Numbered from the stretch's first letter, positions 1 to 9,369 are shown. The stretch: 49,065 nt of DNA from Oligoflexia bacterium (GCA_019694515.1 JAIBBU010000024.1:1-49065); one strand, 5' to 3'. Numbers and translations are program-made. Notes: generated by a model from the sequence alone, not told the origin.

Positions 1-2
1 CT

Positions 3-143
3 CCAACTCCGACGGCAGCTCCGGGGGTAACGCCCACCGCGACTCCCCAACCCACCATTCAACCGACCCCGGACCCTGGCTTCGGAGGAGGAGAGGGCGG
101 ATGGGACTTCACTCCCGAAGGAATGATACGCGGAGGGCGGTAG
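3..143 (+). CDS. C-terminal end of a secreted, Pro/Thr-tailed protein (partial)
   Basis: The reading frame entering the window in frame 3 is open to a TAG at 141-143 and gives 46 residues. It is dominated by Pro-Thr-Ala repeats (PTPTAAP, PTATPQP, IQPTPDP), then a Gly-rich GFGGGEGG stretch and a short basic end. The next gene downstream also has a Pro/Thr-rich linker near its C-terminus, so this is probably another Tad-locus secreted or pseudopilin-like protein of the same operon or cluster. The family cannot be assigned because the N-terminus is outside the window. Codon choice is ordinary for the region. Confidence 0.6.
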   Translation, partial: PTPTAAPGVTPTATPQPTIQPTPDPGFGGGEGGWDFTPEGMIRGGR

Positions 144-182
144 CGAGACGCTGTGCTGAAGGATGCCATTCTTTCGTTTCGA

Positions 183-211
183 TTGTTAAACCGTCCCGGT
201 TGTTTTATCTT
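183..211 (+). promoter_or_regulatory. candidate sigma70-type promoter for the tadE-like gene
   Basis: TTGTTA at 183-188 and TATCTT at 206-211 are separated by 17 bp. The spacer also holds a short hairpin (AACCG/CGGTT, 189-201) followed by GTTTTAT, which could act as a weak terminator for the upstream gene; both readings are tentative. Confidence 0.3.
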
Positions 212-225
212 GAATCACTATCAGC

Positions 226-241
226 TTTAGCTGCAGCTAAA
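226..241. promoter_or_regulatory. 16-bp perfect palindrome in front of the tadE-like gene (operator-like)
   Basis: TTTAGCTGCAGCTAAA is a perfect inverted repeat ending 5 bases before the GTG start of the tadE-like gene and just downstream of the candidate -10. The position suits a dimeric repressor site or a start-masking hairpin. No Shine-Dalgarno sequence is visible between it and the start codon. Confidence 0.35.
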
Positions 242-246
242 TACTA

Positions 247-1125
247 GTGTTCACATTCTTTAATCGCAGAATTCAAGCACGCGGCGCTACGGCAGTCGAG
301 GCGGCTCTTACACTCCCTATCTTTTTGGGGTTCGTATTAATTCTGCTTGATTTAGGGGGATATTTCTTCTCCTATTGCGTGCTCTCATATGCGGCCCATT
401 CGGCGGTTCAGGAAGCCAGCAAGCTCGAGCTGGAGGAAAAAACTGATCCTACTTCCTGTGCTAAATCTGCTGAGTTTACTCAAAAGTGCAAGAATTTTAG
501 AAAACGGGTTTTGGAGGTGCTCAGCACCGCTGATGATATCGCTGATCTGGTCTCATCCACAGGGGGCAATGGACGGGTGATACGGCGCCAATTCCAGCAC
601 TTTAGCGCCGTAGGTCAAGTATTAACCATCCCGGGAGAGCAAGCGAGCTCGGTCATTGCCGGAGCTGCGCTGCTGCGGCCGGGGGAGCAGGCGACAGCTT
701 CGGACGGCACGATATTAACGCACGTCACTCGGCCATTTGAAGCCTGGCCCGAGGCTGATTCGGTCGATAACTGGAGTACTAGGATGGCGCAGGATCCCCT
801 CCAGGTATCGATACAGGCCACCTATCAACCGCTTACCCCTCTCTTCGAGCGGGTACCGATTAACATTACGGCCCTGGCATTTCGCAAGACCGCGAACTTT
901 GCACGGCCTCCCCGGTATTACACCCCTAGCGGCGGCGGATCGGCAGCGTTGACCCCTAGTCCAACACCGGATCCGGCTACACTTCCCACCGCTACAGCGA
1001 CAGCCACGCCGCTGCCCGTGGGCTGGTGCGACTGCTGCCACGCCTCGCCCCCCTGCAATGATATAAAGTGTTTTACCTGTTTTGGCCGTACGGCCTGCGC
1101 TTCGGGGAGTTTTTGTGGAACATAG
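247..1125 (+). CDS. TadE-like pseudopilin with Pro/Thr linker and Cys-rich tail
   Basis: The N-terminus carries the TadE-like signature: a basic leader, then RGATAVEAALTLPIFL with the conserved Glu (about residue 18) and one membrane helix (about residues 20-42). TadE family proteins are minor pseudopilins of Flp/Tad pili or are exported by the Tad machinery. The 292-residue length exceeds a standard TadE (about 150-200). The extra C-terminal part has a Pro/Thr-rich linker (TPSPTPDP, residues about 235-257) and eight cysteines in the last 35 residues, suggesting a disulfide-bonded exposed tail. The start is GTG at 247 without a clear ribosome site. The end overlaps the next gene by 11 bases, so the two are probably translationally coupled. 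Confidence 0.75.
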   Translation: MFTFFNRRIQARGATAVEAALTLPIFLGFVLILLDLGGYFFSYCVLSYAAHSAVQEASKLELEEKTDPTSCAKSAEFTQKCKNFRKRVLEVLSTADDIADLVSSTGGNGRVIRRQFQHFSAVGQVLTIPGEQASSVIAGAALLRPGEQATASDGTILTHVTRPFEAWPEADSVDNWSTRMAQDPLQVSIQATYQPLTPLFERVPINITALAFRKTANFARPPRYYTPSGGGSAALTPSPTPDPATLPTATATATPLPVGWCDCCHASPPCNDIKCFTCFGRTACASGSFCGT

Positions 1126-3379
1126 AAGATTCACAGCTCGTTTCCTTGCGCGGATGCAAGATGCCTCTGGTGTGCATGTGGCCCTCCTGGCGCTCTGCAT
1201 GTCAGTAATCGTGGCGCTGATTTTGCTTACGATTCAGACGGGCTATCTCAGTGCCGGGAAATCGCAGTTTAGCAAGATCGCCGATCTTGCAGCGCTTGCT
1301 GCACTCGAGGGGTACACTGAATCTACCGAATCAAGTTATGCAGACCGCATTGGCGATGGATTAGATCGAGCCATCCAGATCGCTTCCTCCAATAAAGTTA
1401 CGGGAGTGTCGGCCACAATCGGCGCAGAATTAGCGCTGAATGATGCGCGTACTGCAGGTTCTAGCCGGGTGACATTTGGAGTTTGGTATCCGAAGGAGCC
1501 CTCGACTAACCCTCCGGCCAGCTGCGCTCCAGGGGGGGAGAAAAAGTATCCCTGCTTCGTACCTAATGCTACGGCCTCTGCTACATATGCCAATGCAGTC
1601 GAGGTCGAGCTCTGCAATGAAGCCGAAGCCAGCGCCATCGTAGTGCCGATCGGTCATAGCCGTCACCATATCTGTTCGAGCTCGGTTGCGGCGTTGCGAG
1701 AAAATTGCGTGGCGTTTTTGCTTGATGTCTCAACCTCTACGGTTATGGACACGCACTACAGTGTGGTCCTGCCCGATCCCGGCACGATCGCCTTTAGGGT
1801 CGGCAACGGTGGGAACCAGATTCCGTATATTGCTAATCCACCTTATGCTGCGTTGGCATTCTATCCAGCAGAAGTTTTGCAACCGGCCAGTCGTTGCATG
1901 GATGCCCAGTATTTTGATCCGGACGATCCGCTTTTTATCCCAACGCTCTTCTGGTGCACGATGCCGGCTAATCGTCCGCTTTCGGCGATCAATAATCCTA
2001 ATCCGAAAGTTCATTATCGGGATGACTATGGACTGGTCTCGCTGAAAGATGGCGGAAACGTTCTAGTCGATCAGTTCTATAGTTCGCCCAGCAAGTACTA
2101 CGGACCGCAGCCGTTGTCGGCCATGATGCTCTCAATGAATGTGGCGCTGGCGACGATGCAAGCGAGGAAAACGGGGGCGGACAAGGCGATGTTAATCGCT
2201 TTCAACCGCAATATCGTCAAGAAGATCCCGGAGGCTGACGCTGAAGGCAATCACGGACTAACCACCGATCTGGGATATCTGATGCAGCTTACCAATATGG
2301 AGCTCCGTGGACTACGTGGTAATAGGAGTGCGATGCCGCAGCACCCCAATTTTCTCGACGTCGGTTTTTATCCCCAAGTAGGAGCTGGAACTGGCGATAC
2401 CAATATCGTCTTGGCGATGGATGTGGCGATCGAGATTATGAAAAATTCTTGTAGCGCCCAGTCGGATAAATCGATCATGCTCTTTACAGACGGAAAGTCG
2501 ACATGTGTAAGGGGATATTCAGATGGGCAGCACCCGGCATTTTCTGTGGACTCCGAGTATCCTTCACCGGAGTATGACTATAGTTGCGCCAATTTGGGCT
2601 ATGCTGCTAACGACGCAGTTAGTTATGAGAGTCGCAGCTGGGATCAGATCATCGGCATTGCGGACTCGATGGGGAATCCCTCGATCTTGCAGAAGTTGCA
2701 GGGTGCAGGAATTAGGCTTACTACGGTGCTGGCAGGGGAGGCCTCTGCTCCCAATTTCTTGAACAAGGTGGTCCCCGGTTCGAATCCTCCACGTTTCATG
2801 ACACAAGAGGAGGCCTATTTGCTGGGTTTTGGCCACGCCAATACCAGCTATGCGCCGGCGGATGTGAATACCTGGTTCACTCTGTGGCACTCCTCGGGAC
2901 CCAGTGCTGACGGAATTCCGGGAACTCAGCCGATTCATTTGGCCGAGTCCTGCGCAAAGGTGCCGCGCCCCGGATATTATTGTGGGGATATAAATCGTCT
3001 TTTTTCAGGCGTCTCTCTTGATACGGGTGGCACTTGGTGTCCGTTGATGCCTCCCTGCGCCCCGCTGGATCCGGCCTGGCAAACTAACAAGAATGTGAAC
3101 ATTTTGACTTTGCCCCCTTGTCCGGCTGGATGCACTGACGGGAGTTGTTACGACGAGAACAACAATCTTAAGGCGGCGGCCCGGGGCGATCCGGCATTTA
3201 TGGCGAGCGCCGCTTGGAGCACCACGGGCGGGTGCAGCGGTGCACGCGATCCGGTCGGCGGATTTCCTACGGCTGAACAGCGCTGTGCCCTACGGAATAT
3301 CACTACTGGGCAACAGGCAGCGGAGTGCGCACAGCAAACGGTGGCTGGAAATCCGTACATGCTGGTCAAACCAGACTAG
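1115..3379 (+). CDS. TadG-like protein with von Willebrand factor A domain
   Basis: GTG at 1115 is preferred because GGGGAG (1104-1109) sits 5 bases upstream and because the preceding gene overlaps it; the open frame extends a little further back. The 754-residue product has one N-terminal membrane helix (about 22-42) followed by the Tad/TadG-type QFSKIADLAALAALEG segment. A VWA fold follows: the metal-binding DxSxS motif is DVSTS at residues 204-208 and a TDG motif lies near 459. The VWA is large and has many cysteines. TadG-like VWA proteins are associated with Flp pilus loci and surface adhesion, so this is probably a pilus-associated or surface-displayed adhesin. It is the last gene of the plus-strand block and converges on cysS. 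Confidence 0.75.
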   Translation: MEHRRFTARFLARMQDASGVHVALLALCMSVIVALILLTIQTGYLSAGKSQFSKIADLAALAALEGYTESTESSYADRIGDGLDRAIQIASSNKVTGVSATIGAELALNDARTAGSSRVTFGVWYPKEPSTNPPASCAPGGEKKYPCFVPNATASATYANAVEVELCNEAEASAIVVPIGHSRHHICSSSVAALRENCVAFLLDVSTSTVMDTHYSVVLPDPGTIAFRVGNGGNQIPYIANPPYAALAFYPAEVLQPASRCMDAQYFDPDDPLFIPTLFWCTMPANRPLSAINNPNPKVHYRDDYGLVSLKDGGNVLVDQFYSSPSKYYGPQPLSAMMLSMNVALATMQARKTGADKAMLIAFNRNIVKKIPEADAEGNHGLTTDLGYLMQLTNMELRGLRGNRSAMPQHPNFLDVGFYPQVGAGTGDTNIVLAMDVAIEIMKNSCSAQSDKSIMLFTDGKSTCVRGYSDGQHPAFSVDSEYPSPEYDYSCANLGYAANDAVSYESRSWDQIIGIADSMGNPSILQKLQGAGIRLTTVLAGEASAPNFLNKVVPGSNPPRFMTQEEAYLLGFGHANTSYAPADVNTWFTLWHSSGPSADGIPGTQPIHLAESCAKVPRPGYYCGDINRLFSGVSLDTGGTWCPLMPPCAPLDPAWQTNKNVNILTLPPCPAGCTDGSCYDENNNLKAAARGDPAFMASAAWSTTGGCSGARDPVGGFPTAEQRCALRNITTGQQAAECAQQTVAGNPYMLVKPD

Positions 3380-3409
3380 CGGCACCATCTATCCGTGCTC
3401 GCCGAAATG

Positions 3410-4819
3410 CTAACTCTTTTTAATTTTTTGACCTGTCGCGGAGTCTTCGATGATGAAGCCTAACGCTAGTGCTTCCTTGCGCAGAACATCCGAGGCCGCC
3501 CAGTCCCTGGATTTTCGAGCGACGTCGCGCCTATCTAAAATGGCCTGCAGCTCTGGAGATATCTGGAGCTCCTCAGTCTTCCATTCCGCCGCGCCGAGAC
3601 CCATGACCTGATCGAAATCCAAAACCAGCGCAAGCTTCTGCTCAGCGGGAAGCTCCTTGTCTCCGATGGCGCTCCAAACCGCGGCCATAGCACGGGGTGC
3701 ATTCAGATCGTCAAATACCGCTGCGGAAAAATCAGCGGCATATTTCTGAGCAGCCGCGCTTAGCGCACTGGCCGGGGCGGCGGCCTCGGCACGCAAACTT
3801 ATAACCGAGCTCTTCAGGCGGTTTAGGCTATTTTGCGCGTTTTGCATCGCTTCGACGGTGAAGTTAAGGTGCGAGCGGTAGTGTGAACTGAGTGCCAAGA
3901 AACGGTAGGCCATTGGTTCGAAGCCCTGCTTGATCAGATCATCGAGGACGATGAAACGCCCGGTGGATTTGGACATCTTCTCGTCATTGATCTTCATGAA
4001 CTCGCCGTGCATCCAGAAGTGCACCCAGGGTTTTTGTATGGCGCCCTCGGATTGGGCGATCTCGTTGGTATGGTGCACTGGGATATGATCGATTCCGCCG
4101 CAGTGAATATCGAATTGTTCACCCAGGTAATGCATCGACATTGCGCTGCACTCAATGTGCCAGCCGGGATATCCGCGGCCCCATGGAGAATCCCACTGCA
4201 TCTCCTGGTTCTCGAACTTAGACTTTGTGAACCATAATACAAAGTCCGCGGGGTGGCGCTTATTCGCATCGATTTCGACGCGCGCTCCCGACTTTAACTT
4301 CTCCAGATCGAGCCGCGCGAGTTTGCCGTAATCAGGCAGTTTGTTGACATCAAAATAGAGATTGCCGCCCGCGAAGTAGGTCAGTCCGTTGGCTTCAAGA
4401 CGCTGCGCTAACTCGATCATCTGTTTTATGTGATCCGTGGCTTTGCAGACAACGTCCGGACGGTTAAGTTTTAATTTGTCCCAGTCCTCAAAAAATTTGG
4501 TGGTATAGAAATCCGCGATCTGCCAGGAGGTTTTGCCTTCGCGGCGCATGGCGACAAGCATTTTGTCCTCACCGCTGTCGCCATCCCCAACGAGATGACC
4601 GACATCGGTAATATTCATAACATGGGTCACTTCGTATCCGGCATGACGCAGCGTGCGGACTAAAAGATCTTCAAATAGGAATGTTTTGAAATTTCCGATG
4701 TGCTGGAAATCATAAACTGTGGGGCCGCAGCAGTAGATTCCAACGCGCGTACCGGCGCGTGGAATGAACTGCTCAAGCTGCCGGGTGAGCGTATTAAAAA
4801 GCCGGACCGGATGTTCCAA
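3410..4819 (-). CDS. cysS: cysteinyl-tRNA synthetase
   Basis: Charges tRNA-Cys with cysteine in the cytoplasm. The 469-residue length is normal for the family. Visible class I synthetase features: CCGPTVYD with zinc ligand Cys31, the HIGH-like motif HIGN (40-43), further zinc ligands Cys224, His249 and Glu253 in the conserved HIECSAMS and HHTNEIAQSE segments, and KMSKS at 281-285. The start ATG lies two bases beyond the stop of the upstream penicillin-binding protein gene, so the pair is very likely one transcript. Nothing about the protein looks broken. Confidence 0.97.
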   Translation of the reverse strand: MEHPVRLFNTLTRQLEQFIPRAGTRVGIYCCGPTVYDFQHIGNFKTFLFEDLLVRTLRHAGYEVTHVMNITDVGHLVGDGDSGEDKMLVAMRREGKTSWQIADFYTTKFFEDWDKLKLNRPDVVCKATDHIKQMIELAQRLEANGLTYFAGGNLYFDVNKLPDYGKLARLDLEKLKSGARVEIDANKRHPADFVLWFTKSKFENQEMQWDSPWGRGYPGWHIECSAMSMHYLGEQFDIHCGGIDHIPVHHTNEIAQSEGAIQKPWVHFWMHGEFMKINDEKMSKSTGRFIVLDDLIKQGFEPMAYRFLALSSHYRSHLNFTVEAMQNAQNSLNRLKSSVISLRAEAAAPASALSAAAQKYAADFSAAVFDDLNAPRAMAAVWSAIGDKELPAEQKLALVLDFDQVMGLGAAEWKTEELQISPELQAILDRRDVARKSRDWAASDVLRKEALALGFIIEDSATGQKIKKS

Positions 4820-4821
4820 GA

Positions 4822-6171
4822 TTATCCCTTTAGATACTTCTCTATCATTTCGCGCCCCAGATAGGACGCCTTAGATGAGAGTCCTCGGGGGTCGACGACG
4901 ATAACAGATACCGCAATTCGTGGATTTTGAATAGGAGCGGCCGCAATAAACCAGTTATTCAGCCCGGGTGGATTGGTGCCTTTCAGTGTCCCGGTTTTGG
5001 CAGCCACCTTGATACCTGCCAAGGATAACGCGCTTTTGCGCGAAAATTCACGGCGCGAGGTGCCTAGCGTGGTGGTGTTTTCCATCATGTTAAGCAGGGT
5101 GTTGGCGGTTTCAGTGCGGGTTAAATGCCGTACGATCTCGGTTCGTGCCTGGTAGACGAGGTCTCCGCGTGAGTTGAGCACCCGTTCCACTAGGCGTGGC
5201 TTTGGCAGCATGCCGTGGTTGGCGATTCCCGACATTATGGCCGCCGCGTGCACAGGGCTGATTCTTACATCCCCAAATCCGGCCGCGGTACGGCTAAGCC
5301 CGTATGAATCCTCCGGTATTACAGCATGACTGGAACTAAGCGGCGCTTCCAGTCCCAGGTCGGTGTCGAACCCAAAGGTTTGAGCGTAAAAGCGCAGCGT
5401 CTTTGGGCTCAGATGTTTTAGCGCGATGCGGGCAAAGACCGGATTGCAGGACTTTCCCAGAGCTTCGGCCACACTCATAATTTGGTGATCTTTGCGGGCA
5501 TCCGGCAGAAAATTCCATTGATTTAGCGTATAGGTTCCGCCGCGGAAGGCGATTAGAGAAGAGGGCTGAATCGCTCCGTTCTCGAGGGCGGCTGCGGTGG
5601 TTACCAGCTTGAAGAGGGAGGCGGCGGGAAACCCGGCATGCATCGCCAAATTGGAGATCATCGGCGACTTTTCGGCGATCGCCAGGATCCGGCCAGAGGT
5701 CGGTTCCATCGCCACGATGGCGGCGTGCGGAGCTGAGGCCCGATCGATTAATTCTTGGGCGCGGCGCTGCAGCGCCGGATCGATGGAGTAGAATATGAAG
5801 TCATTCTGACGGCTAAGCGACGCCACCTGTCCTCCCAAACGGCTGGAAAACTGGGGGAGAGGGGAAATTAGAGGCGCCACCCCCCGATTCATCTGAAGCC
5901 CCACCCGTTCCATCTGAGCCAGCGGAGTATTGGGTGCCGGTTCCGGTCGGACTACAGGTCTGGGGGTGGGAACAAAGTAGACCCGCTTGGTGCTCTTATA
6001 CTTAACACTCTTGTATTTAGTGCTCTTATACTTGACCGGTTTGTATACCTTTTTAGTGGTCTTTTGCGGGTACTTGCGATCGGGAGTTTTGGCCCAAGCC
6101 GAATCGGTGCCGCAAATGAAAAGCAGCAGCAGAGCTGAAACCAACCTAAACATTGCGGAGCGTACCTTCAC
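4822..6171 (-). CDS. secreted penicillin-binding transpeptidase (class B-like catalytic domain)
   Basis: A DD-transpeptidase domain (PF00905 type) that cross-links peptidoglycan in the periplasm. Starting at GTG 6171 (AAAGG 7 bases upstream) gives 449 residues with a clean signal peptide ending near AWA (about residue 27); an in-frame ATG at 6153 is the alternative. The three active-site motifs are present: SLFK at 185-188, SCN at 241-243 and KTG at 392-394. Unlike standard PBP2/PBP3 it lacks the long N-terminal dimerisation domain; instead residues about 35-62 hold a Lys/Tyr-rich repeat of KYKS units. It sits directly upstream of cysS. It resembles short MrdA-like or PbpA-like proteins; the specific cellular role is unknown. 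Confidence 0.85.
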   Translation of the reverse strand: MKVRSAMFRLVSALLLLFICGTDSAWAKTPDRKYPQKTTKKVYKPVKYKSTKYKSVKYKSTKRVYFVPTPRPVVRPEPAPNTPLAQMERVGLQMNRGVAPLISPLPQFSSRLGGQVASLSRQNDFIFYSIDPALQRRAQELIDRASAPHAAIVAMEPTSGRILAIAEKSPMISNLAMHAGFPAASLFKLVTTAAALENGAIQPSSLIAFRGGTYTLNQWNFLPDARKDHQIMSVAEALGKSCNPVFARIALKHLSPKTLRFYAQTFGFDTDLGLEAPLSSSHAVIPEDSYGLSRTAAGFGDVRISPVHAAAIMSGIANHGMLPKPRLVERVLNSRGDLVYQARTEIVRHLTRTETANTLLNMMENTTTLGTSRREFSRKSALSLAGIKVAAKTGTLKGTNPPGLNNWFIAAAPIQNPRIAVSVIVVDPRGLSSKASYLGREMIEKYLKG

Positions 6172-6183
6172 CGGACTACCTTT

Positions 6184-6348
6184 GTCCCTAAACCTGACTA
6201 CCTTCGACCTGACTTCAATGACTTGGCCTGCTTTATCAGCTCTACCAGGCACCTACTTCCGCCTGTCATTGAGATGCAGATCCTGGTCCCTAGGTAATTT
6301 GTGTCGTCTAAAATCACCGGCTTGCCCGAGCGATCATTCCGGTCCCTA
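6184..6348 (-). promoter_or_regulatory. repeat-rich leader of the transpeptidase gene
   Basis: Read on the minus strand, TAGGGAC occurs three times (6184-6190, 6286-6292, 6342-6348). Two perfect inverted repeats interleave: 6215-6222 with 6265-6272 (TCAATGAC/GTCATTGA) and 6244-6249 with 6282-6287 (ACCAGG/CCTGGT). Interleaved arms mean either a pseudoknot or two alternative hairpins. Together with the rest of 6172-6529 this is a gene-free stretch of 358 bases; no known riboswitch was recognised in it. A TATAAT at 6453-6458 may be the -10 of the bactofilin gene. Confidence 0.3.
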
Positions 6349-6529
6349 CTCTTTACTAAAGGGCTGGCTAAGCAGCTTCGATGATATCTAAGGGTAAAGT
6401 AAGAACTCGAGGTTGGGAAGGCCAAGAGCGCAGGGGCAAGGAACTTGCTACGTATAATTTATCCTAAATTATGGAAATTTTCGGCCGTCATTTGTATCAT
6501 AAAGCTATAAACAATTTGCGAGGTGTGAA

Positions 6530-7138
6530 GTGAGCTTCTGGAAAAAGACTGAAGGTTTAAAGCCCCCGGTAGCAGCCAAGACGGGTACCCCAAATGCTTT
6601 AACCCCGGGGCTGACGCCACCTGCGGCGAGCTTGCCCTCGAGCGCTTCGCAGGTTGTTTCCGCCGCCGAGCCGGTGGACCCATTACAGGCGCGCTTTGGT
6701 AAGGCCCGTTCGGCGCTAGGCGCAGGCACGGTAATTCAGGGCAAGCTTAGTTTTGACACTCCGGTGCGCATCGATGGAAAGCTGAGTGGAGAAGTTTTTA
6801 GCTCTGATGCTCTGATTGTGGGCGAGAAAGGTCAGATGGAAGCTCAGATCGAGGTTTCGGCGTTGGTCGTGCAGGGCATTGTTAAGGGGCGCATTACGGC
6901 CCGTGAGCGCGTTGTCTTGATGAAAGGCGGCAGGATCGAGGGCAATGTCTTTACTCCGTTATTCCAGATCGAAGAGGGCGCTACTTTCAATGGCCGTTGC
7001 AGCATGAAGGGTGGAATGCCGGAAACACGAATCATTACGATCGAAGGCGAAAAAGAAGAGGCTCCAATCGTTCAGCCTGCAGCTGCCGCTCCCGCTGGGA
7101 AAGACCCACGCGAGGAAGAAGAGTTGCGGGTTCATTAG
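6530..7138 (+). CDS. bactofilin (polymer-forming cytoskeletal protein)
   Basis: The central part (about residues 60-165) is a bactofilin domain (PF04519): repeated short beta-strand units with regularly spaced hydrophobics and glycines, including GKLSGEVF, GIVKGRITA and GGRIEGNVF, forming a right-handed beta-helix that polymerises without nucleotide. The ends are Pro/Ala-rich and disordered, as usual in this family. The 202-residue product starts at GTG 6530 with GAGGTG a few bases upstream. Bactofilins scaffold local cell-wall synthesis and polar proteins; its place between a transpeptidase and the mre operon fits that role. It converges on rplS. Confidence 0.92.
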   Translation: MSFWKKTEGLKPPVAAKTGTPNALTPGLTPPAASLPSSASQVVSAAEPVDPLQARFGKARSALGAGTVIQGKLSFDTPVRIDGKLSGEVFSSDALIVGEKGQMEAQIEVSALVVQGIVKGRITARERVVLMKGGRIEGNVFTPLFQIEEGATFNGRCSMKGGMPETRIITIEGEKEEAPIVQPAAAAPAGKDPREEEELRVH

Positions 7139-7232
7139 CGCGGCGCGCTCGAGAATCAGCTCTGACGCAATCCATGCGGAGAGAGAAGGCCCAAAAAGTA
7201 GGGCCCGACGAATATCGTCCGGAAGAATACTA

Positions 7233-7260
7233 CCAGAAGAGTATTGCCAGAAGAGTATTG
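7233..7260. repeat. two tandem copies of a 14-bp unit
   Basis: CCAGAAGAGTATTG occurs at 7233-7246 and 7247-7260, between the convergent bactofilin and rplS genes. An upstream AATACT (7226-7231) can pair with either AGTATT, but no T-run follows, so this is not a convincing terminator. Confidence 0.6.
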
Positions 7261-7286
7261 ATCGAGAGGGTCAGGGCTAGCGCTGC

Positions 7287-7745
7287 TTAGGCCTGCTCAG
7301 CGCTTGCAGCCGAGGCCGCGGCAGCTTCAACATGTCCGTTGGTAGCGGCTTCCGCGGTCTCAACCGTCGCTGTGTCTTCCATTGCTCCGATGCGGGTCTT
7401 GATTCTCGCCGCCTTACCGCGCAGAGGTCTAAGGTGGAAGAGGCGTGCACGGCGCGCACGGCCGCGTGTTAGTACTTCAATCTTTTCAATACGGGGGCTA
7501 TGTAAAAGAAAAGTTCTCTCGACGCCAATGTTGTAGGAAACCTTACGCACAGTGAAGGTAGCCTGAGCACCCGTGCCCTTGTGACGCTTAATTACGACCC
7601 CTTCAAAAACCTGTACACGCTCCTTCTGCCCTTCGACGATGCGGGCATGTACTCGAACGGTATCGCCTGACCGGAAGGTGGGGAGGCCTTTCTTGAGAAT
7701 CTCGTTGTTAATGCTCTCGATGAGCTTGGCTTCTAATGCTGACAT
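7287..7745 (-). CDS. rplS: 50S ribosomal protein L19
   Basis: The N-terminal 115 residues are a typical L19: [16 protein letters not shown], the [12 protein letters not shown] segment, [14 protein letters not shown] and the basic [13 protein letters not shown] end that contacts rRNA at the subunit interface. An extra tail of about 35 residues, rich in Ala, Thr and Glu, extends the usual 115-residue length. The gene stands alone here although rplS is normally next to trmD; trmD and rpsP of this genome are about 31 kb away in the same window. ATG at 7745 is the start. Confidence 0.96.
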   Translation of the reverse strand: MSALEAKLIESINNEILKKGLPTFRSGDTVRVHARIVEGQKERVQVFEGVVIKRHKGTGAQATFTVRKVSYNIGVERTFLLHSPRIEKIEVLTRGRARRARLFHLRPLRGKAARIKTRIGAMEDTATVETAEAATNGHVEAAAASAASAEQA

Positions 7746-7932
7746 GGTAATGGCTTCCTGCTCTCAAAAACTAAATCTATATCCTGAGTGCCGCCGATCT
7801 TTCGGAAACCTAAGTTTCACTTAAAATTCACCGGTGGGACTCCGCCGCTCGCTTCTGCTACAATGGCTGGAAACAGGGCAGGCATAGTATCAAAATACCA
7901 ACAAAACACAATACTTAGGGGTCTTATTGGTT

Positions 7933-8208
7933 ATGGCCAAGGGAAAGAAAAAAACGGCGGTGAAGCGTGACCCAGAAAAAGAGGGTATTTTTAAAGAGTT
8001 ATGCCTGAAGCTTAAGCAGGCCGGGCTGGAGGTCCGACGTGAGCGGCTGAAGGCCGGGCACGGCTGGAGGGTCGTTAGCGGTGTTTGCCGCTCCGATGGG
8101 AACCGGCTGGTTTTTGTTGATAGTCGCCTGGAGCTCGATGAGCAGATCCTATTCTTGCGTTCCAAGCTCGATGAGCAGCTCAGCGCTGCCGAAGTTCGCG
8201 GCGTCTGA
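7933..8208 (+). CDS. small basic protein of unknown function
   Basis: A 91-residue product starting with a Lys-rich segment (MAKGKKKTAVKR), then a mixed helix/strand body (FKELCLKLKQAGLEV, GWRVVSGVCRSDGNRLVFVD, LDEQILFLRSKLDEQL). The predicted helix-strand-strand-helix order and positive N-terminus suggest a cytoplasmic, possibly nucleic-acid-binding protein, but no family was recognised. AGGGG at 7917-7921 is 11 bases before ATG 7933 and 5 before an in-frame TTG at 7927, so the true start could be TTG. It lies between rplS (divergent) and mreB, about 118 bases before the latter. Confidence 0.65.
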   Translation: MAKGKKKTAVKRDPEKEGIFKELCLKLKQAGLEVRRERLKAGHGWRVVSGVCRSDGNRLVFVDSRLELDEQILFLRSKLDEQLSAAEVRGV

Positions 8209-8279
8209 AGCGCGACACTTTTATTGCCTTTGCTATCCGCGCGTGTTACTCCAGCTCATTGGGGTTTAGTTTCAATTAC

Positions 8280-8307
8280 TTAAAGCAGTGCTATTTAAAG
8301 CAGTGCT
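8280..8307 (+). repeat. two direct repeats, 15-bp period, in the mreB leader
   Basis: TTAAAGCAGTGCT occurs at 8280-8292 and 8295-8307, immediately before the ribosome binding site of mreB (GGAGG at 8315-8319, 7 bases before the ATG). This could be a duplicated regulator site or a replication-slippage scar. Confidence 0.6.
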
Positions 8308-8323
8308 TGTCCGCGGAGGCTAA

Positions 8324-9364
<1,041 letters not shown>

Positions 9365-9369
9365 GTTTG

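Noticed and set aside
715..1200. 161-residue minus-strand open frame
   Set aside because: Lies opposite the tadE-like gene, which has clear family motifs; a shadow frame of G+C-rich coding sequence.
3385..3432. Hairpin and T-run between the convergent tadG-like gene and cysS
   Set aside because: The stem (GCGGCAC/GTGCTCGC) is short, bulged and separated from the T-run by about 11 bases, so a terminator is not convincing.
6198..6425. Minus-strand and plus-strand small frames in the transpeptidase leader
   Set aside because: No ribosome sites, and they overlap the repeat-rich leader; no protein-like composition.
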